From the IMG/VR virus record IMGVR_UViG_3300033153_006701, positions 19,615 to 83,614 of that record: a stretch of DNA of 64,000 bases; one strand, given 5' to 3'. The position numbers and the translations under genes were made by a program. The stretch's first letter is position 1; each line of letters begins with the position of its first letter. Of this stretch, positions 54,154 to 62,573 are shown in pieces. The DNA comes from a virus. The notes under the pieces were generated by a model that saw only the letters and a list, made by a program, of their open reading frames with translations, was not told the origin of the DNA and searched no databases.

Positions 54154-56193
54154 TTATATATGCTTTCGGCTAGGCCTTCTACTTCTTCTTGACCCAAACC
54201 CCAATCTTTTTCGTGTATTTGCTGAGTCAGGAATCCCTCGTGCACCAGGTTTTGGTTCGTCACGATTAAAGCCTGAGGGATCCCACAACTTAACAGAAGT
54301 CTCCCTAAGGTTACCAGCAGGCAGACCCTTGTCCGCAAACAAGGTCTGTTGCCGCATAGGCTCTGATCGAGCCATTGTTGGCCTCGTTCTATCCCTAGCT
54401 GTCTCATTCTTTTGCTTAAGATCTCCCTGGATGATAAGGTCTCCCTCCCCAGTTAGAGGAGTAAGCTTATCTCCAAAGTAACCAGAGAAAGCAACATCTG
54501 TTGCATACTGAGGCTGACCAAAAGGAGAAGACTCGAGGACAAAGGCTACCAGAGCACACATCACAGAGTCAAGGACATGGTCGCCAGCTGATTCGTCTGC
54601 TGCTGCATAAATTGGAACCCCGCTCTGAGAAATATTTTTGACAACATACCCAAGTAGCTGACGCTCAAAGAGATCATCCTTCTCCGGGAATATGAAGTCC
54701 CCAGACTCAAAACGACGCACAGTGCTCTCTACCAGGAACGACTTTGCTGGCTTCTTCACAGGCTGCTTAGTAAACAGGTCTCTTACCTCTATAGTGCTAC
54801 CAAACTTGTACTGCTTAACAATGTCCTTGAGCTTAGCATCTGGATGGTTTGGTCCCTTAGTCCCATCGATAGTTGAGTCAAAGCCATATTTGCGGAGGAT
54901 CTCAAACTGAGTTCCGCCAAAGCCTGAGTCAACATAGATAGCCATCGGATGCCAGATCCTATTCAGTTCAGCAACTTTCTGACAAGCAGCTAGCTGTGTC
55001 CAACCATCTCTCGAGACTGTGTGACGATCTACCAGCACAAATTTGTTTCTGCTGGGATCAAATCCCACAACTGCAATACAGCTACCATTCTTAGTATCGT
55101 TCCAGTCCACCCCAAAGGTATAGGTCCAGTGCTTGTAGTACTTGAACTCACCATACTGAAAACGTCTCTTAGCATTCTGTACATACGTGTTCTGGAAGAC
55201 ACCCTCTTCTTGCTCTCCAAACTCAGCAAGGACTTCATGCTGATACCCAATCTCTGTGTAGGCTGTACGGAACTGCCTTTCTGTCTCGTCTGTGAACATC
55301 GGGTTAATAGAAGATGGATAGTAGAACTCGCGATAGGTCTTATCGAAGCAAGTGTGATAGAAGCGCTCTCTCCTTCCAGAAGGAGTAGAGCTCATCCACA
55401 CGTGAGCCTTTGGGAAGTTGGTAGTGATAGCCATCGCAGAATCCAAGTCTCCAGATGACAGATAGTCAGCCTCATCAAAGATCAACATGTGAGCATGCTG
55501 ACCACGGATGTTCTGCGCGTCACCACCAGACTTCGTTCCTGCGGTAAAACCACGAACCTCAGATTTGTTGTGTAGCTTGATACTATAGTTAGGGGCCTTG
55601 ACTGAACGCTGAATAGAGCTAGCAGTCAAAGGCGATGAAGAGATAAGGTCGTATATCCGATTGAAGACAACCTCAATCTGTGTCTGCATTGGGGCTACCA
55701 AACAAACTTCAAATCCTTCGTTCTCTGCACAGTTCGGCTGAGTGAACATATGGTAAAGGATTGAGACAACAATCGCCTCAGTCTTTCCTGCCTGACGACC
55801 AATGCGGAAGATCTTGTACTTAGCTGAGCATCTAAGCATCTCTGCCTGATAGGGACGGTGGTAGCGAGACTTCCCTAAGATAGAGGCACCAGGGTTATCG
55901 TCCACCCACTCTTGGTACTCGGCTGGATTCTTTCTCTTCCAAATAGCTCCATCAGGATCGAGACAATGCCAATCCAAGACTTGTATCGCCCACTCAACAG
56001 GATCGAGAACAGACAGAGCAGTCAGCTGCTCTTCGTCATTCATTCCACTGAATAGAGATAGCTGCCTTCTGTGATCAGTGATTCCGTCACAACGGATGTC
56101 AAATGATTCGCCCGCCTCTAGCTTGTGCTTCCCTTTGTATCCTCGGATACAGGTAATACAGTCGTTACTGCACTGTTGTAGATCTAACGCCAT
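54154..56193 (-). CDS. terminase large subunit (packaging ATPase-nuclease)
   Basis: This 679-residue protein has the complete large-terminase layout. Walker A GRQAGKTE lies near residues 131-138, Walker B HMLIFDEADYL near 235-242, and coupling motif HVWMSSTPSGRRERFY follows. A nuclease domain begins with TFGVDWNDTKNGS (~360-370) and has later acidic residues (AIYVDSGFG; DESAGDHVLDSVMCALVAF). The N-terminus carries a Cys group (CSNDCITC, later IRC) that may bind a metal. The enzyme cuts concatemeric DNA and pumps it through the portal. There is no clear Shine-Dalgarno site; the ATG follows the previous stop by three bases, suggesting coupling. Confidence 0.93.
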   Translation of the reverse strand: MALDLQQCSNDCITCIRGYKGKHKLEAGESFDIRCDGITDHRRQLSLFSGMNDEEQLTALSVLDPVEWAIQVLDWHCLDPDGAIWKRKNPAEYQEWVDDNPGASILGKSRYHRPYQAEMLRCSAKYKIFRIGRQAGKTEAIVVSILYHMFTQPNCAENEGFEVCLVAPMQTQIEVVFNRIYDLISSSPLTASSIQRSVKAPNYSIKLHNKSEVRGFTAGTKSGGDAQNIRGQHAHMLIFDEADYLSSGDLDSAMAITTNFPKAHVWMSSTPSGRRERFYHTCFDKTYREFYYPSSINPMFTDETERQFRTAYTEIGYQHEVLAEFGEQEEGVFQNTYVQNAKRRFQYGEFKYYKHWTYTFGVDWNDTKNGSCIAVVGFDPSRNKFVLVDRHTVSRDGWTQLAACQKVAELNRIWHPMAIYVDSGFGGTQFEILRKYGFDSTIDGTKGPNHPDAKLKDIVKQYKFGSTIEVRDLFTKQPVKKPAKSFLVESTVRRFESGDFIFPEKDDLFERQLLGYVVKNISQSGVPIYAAADESAGDHVLDSVMCALVAFVLESSPFGQPQYATDVAFSGYFGDKLTPLTGEGDLIIQGDLKQKNETARDRTRPTMARSEPMRQQTLFADKGLPAGNLRETSVKLWDPSGFNRDEPKPGARGIPDSANTRKRLGFGSRRSRRPSRKHI

Positions 56194-56196
56194 TAA

Positions 56197-56604
56197 TTAT
56201 AGGCCCATCGCCGTAAAGGCATTGATCCCTTCGTTGGTTACTATTCTCCTACCTGAGCGGAAGTTCCCTCGTGCATGTGAGAACATAGAGCGGCCAGCAA
56301 GACCAGCACTTCTTCCGACGCCAAGACCTCGAGCTCGTGAGTGAGCAAAACGTCTAGCTCCAAAGCCTCCATAATATCCTACACCTGCTCCCATAGCTGC
56401 GCCGCCAAGAACACTCGTGTCACTAGACATCATACCCCATCCAGCTCCTGCTCCTGCTCCGATAATAGCTCGCCTACCATGGGGACTAGCCCAAGCACCG
56501 CGTGCTGCATTATTCAAATAGCCACCTCGAGCCACAGAGGCGCTTGCTCGTCCCCAAAGACGATCAGCACCGGCTCGTCCAGCTGCCCAAGCTCCTCCAA
56601 TCAT
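56197..56604 (-). CDS. small glycine-zipper protein
   Basis: I take the ATG at 56604, five bases after AGGAGG, rather than the GTG directly before it. The 135-residue product is rich in Gly, Ala and Arg: RGAWASPHGRRAIIGAGAGAGWGMMSSD, then GGAAMGAGVGYYGGFGARRF. The spacing of small residues suggests paired glycine-zipper helices that may enter membranes. The same unit occurs in the 382-residue protein two genes upstream. A role in DNA ejection or membrane passage is a guess from composition. The C-terminal half is basic (ARGLGVGRSAGLAGRSMF). Confidence 0.62.
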   Translation of the reverse strand: MIGGAWAAGRAGADRLWGRASASVARGGYLNNAARGAWASPHGRRAIIGAGAGAGWGMMSSDTSVLGGAAMGAGVGYYGGFGARRFAHSRARGLGVGRSAGLAGRSMFSHARGNFRSGRRIVTNEGINAFTAMGL

Positions 56605-56606
56605 CA

Positions 56607-57527
56607 CTACCTCCTGTAGGCCCCGTCATGCATTAGGATACCTTCGTTACCCATAGCCATTCTACCGTTGATGTGCGTATTGTTCAACGCCATCAAACTT
56701 CTCTGTCTAGTTGTCGCCACTGTCCCGAATGGGTCTACAATAGGAGCTCCCATCTCTAGGCTCTTCATTTGCTTACCATACTCTTGAGCTGCTTCTCCAA
56801 ACTGATAGAAGCCATAGGCTCCACCAGCAGCGATAGCAAGAGGAGCAAGAACACCTGCACCAATACCAGCTTTAGCTAGAAGAGCAATACCGGCGCGCAT
56901 AGCTCCCCACTCTGCTCCAAACCTAACCCCTGCTCCAACCGCTCCAGTAACTCCACCTTCCTGATAGCCAGTGTACATAGCATGGGCAGCAAACCCAACA
57001 CCAAGAGCATGCCCTGCTATACCCATGCCTCCCATCTTTCCACCAGCACCCTTGAACGCCGCCCTTACCCCTCTCTCTTTGATAAAGTGTCCAGCTGCAC
57101 GGAATTGACCAGCTTTCTGAGCAGCTCCCCTTAGGGCTTGACCTCTAAGACCAGCTGTCCTAGCTCCAGTAGAGATTTGACCATGGATGGAGTGGCTTCT
57201 TGTCTGAAAGCTTCCCATTCCCCAACTAGGAGCATGGCCTTGACCAAACATCCTGCCATATCTTCCAGCTGCCGATGTTCCCATACCTAAGAAGCCAGCA
57301 GAACTATACTGTCCAGTACGACTGAACATGGTTCCTTTACCAGATCCGAGTAGCCCCTGACCACGTGGGTCTTGCATGAAACCAAACGACTCAGCAAAGC
57401 CGACGCCCATTTCCTTTCCTATGGTGGTTCCGCCAGCAAAGCTAAGAGCTTGTGATCCAGCACGATGAGCACTACCTGCCCATGTCCCCGCTACTGCTCT
57501 AAACTTAGCTGCTTGATCAGAAGCCAT
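56607..57527 (-). CDS. glycine-zipper virion protein (306 aa)
   Basis: This 306-residue protein has Gly/Ala-rich helices in residues ~150-245 (GKMGGMGIAGHALGVGFAAHAMYTGYQEGG; GVLAPLAIAAGGAYGFYQFGEAAQEYGKQ). The N-terminal part is Gly-, Ser- and Arg-rich and low in hydrophobic residues. It ends RQRSLMALNNTHINGRMAMGNEG. It is the middle of three adjacent glycine-rich genes that lead up to the terminase, all linked by overlapping or touching stops and starts. It is probably a virion-interior or membrane-active protein. No family is recognised. Confidence 0.62.
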   Translation of the reverse strand: MASDQAAKFRAVAGTWAGSAHRAGSQALSFAGGTTIGKEMGVGFAESFGFMQDPRGQGLLGSGKGTMFSRTGQYSSAGFLGMGTSAAGRYGRMFGQGHAPSWGMGSFQTRSHSIHGQISTGARTAGLRGQALRGAAQKAGQFRAAGHFIKERGVRAAFKGAGGKMGGMGIAGHALGVGFAAHAMYTGYQEGGVTGAVGAGVRFGAEWGAMRAGIALLAKAGIGAGVLAPLAIAAGGAYGFYQFGEAAQEYGKQMKSLEMGAPIVDPFGTVATTRQRSLMALNNTHINGRMAMGNEGILMHDGAYRR

Positions 57528-58675
57528 TAGCCATGCCTCCCTCTACTGAGTCCTTGGACTAGTCCATCGGTACTCTCTCTAAAGGATCGTTGCTGAGGCC
57601 CCATCATTACAGGAGCTGGCCCAACCTGACCTGTTGGAGCATAGTTTCCTCGAGACATGAAGTCAGTCGCTGCCATCTGTGCATCATAGTTAGTATTCAC
57701 CTGAGCTCCTTGTAAGGTAGGGGAGTCTGTGCCGCCTGAGGCAGAAAGCATACTGTACCCACCGTAGGCAGCTCCAGCTCCGCCTACTGTCATAAAGGGA
57801 TGCTTGAGAGCAAAGCCAGCAGCTGTTCCAGCTGCATTAACGGCTCCAGCTCCGCCTCGAGCGGCAGAGCCAAGAATATTCGGTGCATTCATCACAGCCC
57901 CGGGAAGAAGTCTACCAGGATCATCCCAGGCTTTTTGTGCCCAGCCGCCAATCCCCTTCACTCCTTTCCAGGCTAACTTCCCTGCCCCTACGGCCCCACC
58001 AGCGGTCCCCTTGAAGGCTATGCCAGCAGCATTAGCCAATGGGCTCTGGGCAAAGACGTTAGCATTGAACCGAGCAGCACCAGGGGATATAGGAGTTCCG
58101 GCCTGAGTTCGGAGAAGCCCAAGAGGCTCCTCTCCTACTGAAGGCTTTCTGAAACGCCCAGTGATAAACGACCGTGACCGGCTGTTGGTATGACTGGGAA
58201 ATGTGGCGGCTTTGCTAAAGCGTCCAGTGGTAAACACCCGAGCTCCTCTCTCAGGGACTTCGCTTCTGAGCATCGTAAGGTTAGGAGAGTCGAATGGAGC
58301 CATGACTACATCGTCAGTAACACTTGACGAGCTAAATGAGGCAGCTTCTTGTACTGGACGAAGAGAACTCTTTGTCTTCCAAGGCAAGGCTAAAGCTCTG
58401 CGTTGGCCAACAGCTCGATTTACCGCTAATCCAGCTCCTGCCATACCGACGCCGAGACCAATAGCTCCACCAGCAATCGCTCCGCGAATACCAGACTGAG
58501 CTCGTAAGTTGAAGCTGTCATAATCGCTAGAGGCAAACCCGTAAGCACCTCCGACGCCTGCCCCGATTAGAGGAGAAGCTCCTCCTCTCAATAGCATTGA
58601 GCCGGCGGTACTCCATCCACTTTTAATGGCCCCTGACTTAGTCAGAGCCTTTAATACTGCTGGTAGTAATGGCAT
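57527..58675 (-). CDS. glycine-zipper virion protein (382 aa)
   Basis: This 382-residue protein begins with a helical Gly-rich module (GASPLIGAGVGGAYGFASSDYDSFN; GAIAGGAIGLGVGMAGAGLAV, residues ~30-90) matching the 135-residue protein's pattern. A polar middle follows with two related TFPSHT/TTGRF- or ITGRF-like segments. A second Gly/Ala-rich region (residues ~230-310) follows, and a tail ending FRESTDGLVQGLSRGRHG. Tails of that kind appear on large virion proteins of some myoviruses. A membrane-active or structural role is inferred from composition only. Confidence 0.62.
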   Translation of the reverse strand: MPLLPAVLKALTKSGAIKSGWSTAGSMLLRGGASPLIGAGVGGAYGFASSDYDSFNLRAQSGIRGAIAGGAIGLGVGMAGAGLAVNRAVGQRRALALPWKTKSSLRPVQEAASFSSSSVTDDVVMAPFDSPNLTMLRSEVPERGARVFTTGRFSKAATFPSHTNSRSRSFITGRFRKPSVGEEPLGLLRTQAGTPISPGAARFNANVFAQSPLANAAGIAFKGTAGGAVGAGKLAWKGVKGIGGWAQKAWDDPGRLLPGAVMNAPNILGSAARGGAGAVNAAGTAAGFALKHPFMTVGGAGAAYGGYSMLSASGGTDSPTLQGAQVNTNYDAQMAATDFMSRGNYAPTGQVGPAPVMMGPQQRSFRESTDGLVQGLSRGRHG

Positions 58676-58709
58676 GGTCCTATCTTACAATACCTCCGCT
58701 ACAATTCCA

Positions 58710-61700
58710 TTAGAAGTTCGTCTTAGTACGTTTACGACCAGGTCTCTTTCCTTGTTGCCAAGCATGGTTCTTTCCACCCTTAGAATTTCTTGACAAAGCT
58801 TGTTGACCATTTTTTTGACCAATCGCCATTGCCTCTTTTTTTCTTACCTTAGCATAAGAAGATAAAGCATCTTGAAGAGCATCAAGAGTGCCGGTCGAAG
58901 GTCTATGAGTAGTCTGAGCTGCTAAGCCAAAGTCAATTAGCATCATCTCATTTCCCTTTATCATGATATTAGCTACACTTGGATCAAAATGTCGAACAAC
59001 TTGAGTCGTTCCTTCTTCTGAAGAGGCCATCCACATTTGATTAAATTCCTTTTCAAGGAATTCCAAAGCTTTCTCTGTTTCTGCCCCAGGCTTGAGTGGC
59101 CTTCCTGCAGATTCCATAAAAAAGCCCTCACCTCCCTTTTCTAACCCAAAAAATTCTGGGACGTTCTTCCCTTTTCGTTCAAGGAAAGCAGCCTTCTGCA
59201 TAGCCCCCTCATGAGGAGCTCCCAGTCCACCAAACCTCTGCATCGTTTTAACTAAATCTTCACCAAGTTCTTCTTGGGCTCCTAAAAGTTCTCCAAACGG
59301 TCCCTTTTTTGCCATCATATCTTCAAGACTCAGCTTATCCATAAGCGTTTGTAAACGATCTTGAAAAATAGGCCCACCAGGTTGAATAATGTCATCAGAA
59401 GCAATTTTTTGTACCTTCCCTATATGCTTGTAGATACCTGACTTACCTGTTCCTCCCTCTATTGCTTTAAAAACTTTTCCAAAACCTCCACTTCCTAATT
59501 GTTTTCCTACAAACCATTTGGCTCCTTCTGCTTCTACAACTCGAGCAGATTCATCTCCCAAAACCCTAGCTGCAGAAGCAACATTTTCTACAGACATCCC
59601 CATCTTGAGGGCACGACGGATCCATGGAGACTCGAATGGGATATCTAGAGTCTTTCGACTAGCCTTAGCGGCAATACCTTCAGAAAGACCTTTGACAGTG
59701 TTTTCTGTTTGAAAACCTCGTATTCTCGGAAGCCACTTCTGTTCAATGGAGTTAACTATTTTGCGTGTTCTACGTGCATACTGTCCTATGCCTTCTGCGC
59801 TTTCGTAGGCGAAAAACAAAGAACGATCTATCTCTTGGCCTAATTCTTGAGCAGTTGGCTCAACAGGAACTATTTTACTAGATAGTTCTCTTACATCTGC
59901 TTTCCAGTTGTTGACATAATAAGTAGCTTCCATTGAAAGCGAAGGACGTTGAGGCGGACGGTGATCAGGTCGCCAAAACAGAGGATTCATTGAGCCACCG
60001 GATTCTTTATACTCCCGAAGGGATTTACGATATTCCCAAAGTTTGGAAGCTGCTTTAGATCGCAGAGGCGCAACGTCGTTCAATCGATATTGAACTTGTT
60101 CAAGTCCTTTAGCAAACTTCATATTGTTCTGTAGACGAGCGCGAGCAATACTTGCTTTTTGCTCTGCTCGATATAAGGGGTCTTTTGATTCTGCGATGAT
60201 TCGTTCGATGTTGTCTAGTTCATCAAACCTAAACTTCTTTACTTCTTCAAAATTCCCTGTCTTTGCCGCTATGAACATTTCGTCGATAATAGGATCAACC
60301 CCTAGATGTGATCCAAAACTTGGTGAAACAGATTTAGCAACTTGTGCTCTATTCTCTAAAACATGTTTTCCAACAATTTTATTAGCAAGCTGATACTCAG
60401 AAATTTCATGGGCAATAAATGATGAACGCAAAGGTTCCTGAATAGACTCAGGATCAATATTTATTTGGAACAGTTTTTTCAAAGACTCTGGATTCTTAAT
60501 AGCCGACACGCTTGGAACACCTGGTTCAACTGGGACAGTTTTCAAAAATGAAGAAACACGTTTTTCCACCGATGCCTTAGACATCTTCATAAACTGGGCC
60601 ATCCCACCGAAAAGAACGTCAATTGCCCCACTACCAAAGGCTGTCAGAGCTCGACGCTTCTTCCAGGCAATACCCTCGTGCCGTAATCCTTCTACCTTCA
60701 GGTAGTTATCATCGCGGCCGGAGAACTTACTGGAGTTTGGCCCAAACTTCCTTGGTCCGTGGGTCCTCTTCAGAGCTCTACCAATCTGCTTAGCCTTCTT
60801 CCTCTCCCATACACTCAGTGGTTGCTGCTTAGCTCCCATCTCAGCAAGGAAGGAACCATAGGCACCCAGGTTAAGGTTGGCCCCGAGCTTATCTAGCCTG
60901 GTAAGGGTGTTATGGGTAGTGACCCTTCCAATCTCCCTGCTTGCTATCTTCGCTGCCTGATAGCGGGAGTAGCTCCACATCCCTGTTCCAGAAGCAACGG
61001 CCTGACCTTCTGCTTGTTCAGCAGCCCGGCGGGAGACTACATCTGTTCTAGAAGGACCAAAGGGGAGGGCCGAGACAGCACCTTTACGAAGGAGCTCGAG
61101 GTTGATATTCATTCCCTCTTCGCCAACAAGTGCGCCCAAGTAGCGGCCATAGGTCTTCTGGTTCTCTGCGACTACGAGGGAGAGTTCATCCTGCTCTTGC
61201 AGTATCGACTTCAGTTGCCAAGCGGCAGCCTCGCCGTGAGGTTGATTCTGGAATATGCGGAATGGAGCAAGTGGGTCGTTTGCATGGCCTGCTACCTCAG
61301 GGGCATCAATCCCTGCCAGACGAATGACTACCTCCTCCCCCATTCCTACTGTAGACTTGAGCCAAGGTACGACACCCCTACGCCTCAGCATAATGGTATC
61401 TGCGTCCTCTACATCGATAGCGAATCTGGAGAGCCGTACAGCCTTCATTCCATCATGGAGGTCATTCATCCCCTCGATGGTCTGTAGATCGACTGAGAAG
61501 AGATCTGAAGGCCCTAGGACACCAATTTTCGCCTGGGCAATGGCCGAGCGTTCCTTGATGGTCTGCTGGACCTCGGCACGAGCACTTTCTGAATCCCAGA
61601 CATCTGCTCGAAACTCGAGAATCCGAGAATCGATCGGGATGCCCATCAAAGAAGCCGGAAGACCTCGGTATCCAGAGCCAAAATCGGTAATAGCAGGACG

Positions 61701-62573
61701 TCGTTCACCGGCCATACCGGTATGAGGCATCGCCTCGAGTGTATTGTAGTCGTCGTCACTTCCAGAGAAGAGGAGATTTACCCCTAGGACAGCGGCTGCG
61801 CCAGCTATCCCTAGTCTGCCCCACCTCGACCTTCCTAGTGCCTTAGCCTCTTCGAGTATCGTTGTACCCGTCTGACCTCGTTCTATAGAAGTGGCAACTC
61901 TCGACGAAATTGCCTTTGGAGCAAATTGGGACTGATACTCCAGGTACTCAGAGTAGATATCCCCTATTCCTGCAGCACTAGCTCTCTTGGCAAAGTGTTC
62001 TGCAAAGAAAGGGTTATGGACAGTACTGGCTGCTAGCTTGTTGGCTAGGGCTTCCTTGTTCCATCTAGAGATAAAGGATGGCCCGCTCTCGGACACCATT
62101 ACATGTTCCAACCCTGCGGGATCCAGGAACTCAGGGATGAACCTGGCATACAGTCCAGGGTCTGCTTGGAGGGCTGCCAGGTTAGGGATACCGGCTGGAA
62201 CTTGTCCCCTATAGAGGGTAGCAAGGACTACGTTTTTCGCGGAACCGCTTAATCGGAAACTGCGATCCCATACTGACTTAGCTGCTTGCTCAGCTGTCTG
62301 GCCAAGGTCTTTGTATCCGCGTACTGCTTGAGAGTACTTGAAGGCAGATTCCGCCAGATCCGGGTCAACTAGTTCCCTATAGATGTGAGCGCCGCGAGAC
62401 AACTCTGCCGCCCACTCTGCAGTGAGGGTTGCCTTTATTGGCTGTCTCCATTTTGTTTCCCAGTATTGTTGTGCGGAGAGTCCTCTCAGTTGAGGACGTT
62501 GCTGTACGGATGGGCGTTTCTTGGAAGAATAGTCCTTATGAGTAAAGGGAACGTCTTTTGCAGAAGGTGGCAT
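58710..62573 (-). CDS. virion-module protein fusing SNase nuclease and protein-kinase-like domains
   Basis: This 1287-residue protein has four visible parts. Residues ~1-270 are helical and polar. A hydrophobic stretch lies near residue 270 (GIAGAAAVLGVNLLFSG). A staphylococcal-nuclease (thermonuclease) domain spans ~385-510: EDADTI, RLAGIDAPE and TYGRYLG give the Asp, Arg/Asp/Glu and Arg catalytic set. A kinase-like domain spans ~1020-1230: GSGGFGKVFKA loop, HFDPSVANIMI catalytic loop with Asp-to-Asn spacing of five, and LIDFGLA. The last ~50 residues are basic and Gln-rich. DNA coding residues beyond ~650 is clearly AT-richer than the first half. The ATG overlaps the previous stop. Substrates are unknown; it could degrade host DNA or phosphorylate host or virion proteins after entry. 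Confidence 0.8.
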   Translation of the reverse strand: MPPSAKDVPFTHKDYSSKKRPSVQQRPQLRGLSAQQYWETKWRQPIKATLTAEWAAELSRGAHIYRELVDPDLAESAFKYSQAVRGYKDLGQTAEQAAKSVWDRSFRLSGSAKNVVLATLYRGQVPAGIPNLAALQADPGLYARFIPEFLDPAGLEHVMVSESGPSFISRWNKEALANKLAASTVHNPFFAEHFAKRASAAGIGDIYSEYLEYQSQFAPKAISSRVATSIERGQTGTTILEEAKALGRSRWGRLGIAGAAAVLGVNLLFSGSDDDYNTLEAMPHTGMAGERRPAITDFGSGYRGLPASLMGIPIDSRILEFRADVWDSESARAEVQQTIKERSAIAQAKIGVLGPSDLFSVDLQTIEGMNDLHDGMKAVRLSRFAIDVEDADTIMLRRRGVVPWLKSTVGMGEEVVIRLAGIDAPEVAGHANDPLAPFRIFQNQPHGEAAAWQLKSILQEQDELSLVVAENQKTYGRYLGALVGEEGMNINLELLRKGAVSALPFGPSRTDVVSRRAAEQAEGQAVASGTGMWSYSRYQAAKIASREIGRVTTHNTLTRLDKLGANLNLGAYGSFLAEMGAKQQPLSVWERKKAKQIGRALKRTHGPRKFGPNSSKFSGRDDNYLKVEGLRHEGIAWKKRRALTAFGSGAIDVLFGGMAQFMKMSKASVEKRVSSFLKTVPVEPGVPSVSAIKNPESLKKLFQINIDPESIQEPLRSSFIAHEISEYQLANKIVGKHVLENRAQVAKSVSPSFGSHLGVDPIIDEMFIAAKTGNFEEVKKFRFDELDNIERIIAESKDPLYRAEQKASIARARLQNNMKFAKGLEQVQYRLNDVAPLRSKAASKLWEYRKSLREYKESGGSMNPLFWRPDHRPPQRPSLSMEATYYVNNWKADVRELSSKIVPVEPTAQELGQEIDRSLFFAYESAEGIGQYARRTRKIVNSIEQKWLPRIRGFQTENTVKGLSEGIAAKASRKTLDIPFESPWIRRALKMGMSVENVASAARVLGDESARVVEAEGAKWFVGKQLGSGGFGKVFKAIEGGTGKSGIYKHIGKVQKIASDDIIQPGGPIFQDRLQTLMDKLSLEDMMAKKGPFGELLGAQEELGEDLVKTMQRFGGLGAPHEGAMQKAAFLERKGKNVPEFFGLEKGGEGFFMESAGRPLKPGAETEKALEFLEKEFNQMWMASSEEGTTQVVRHFDPSVANIMIKGNEMMLIDFGLAAQTTHRPSTGTLDALQDALSSYAKVRKKEAMAIGQKNGQQALSRNSKGGKNHAWQQGKRPGRKRTKTNF

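Noticed and set aside
56188-56202. TATAAT just before the terminase ATG as a promoter
   Set aside because: It lies across the previous stop, has no -35 and is too close to the start codon; probably chance.
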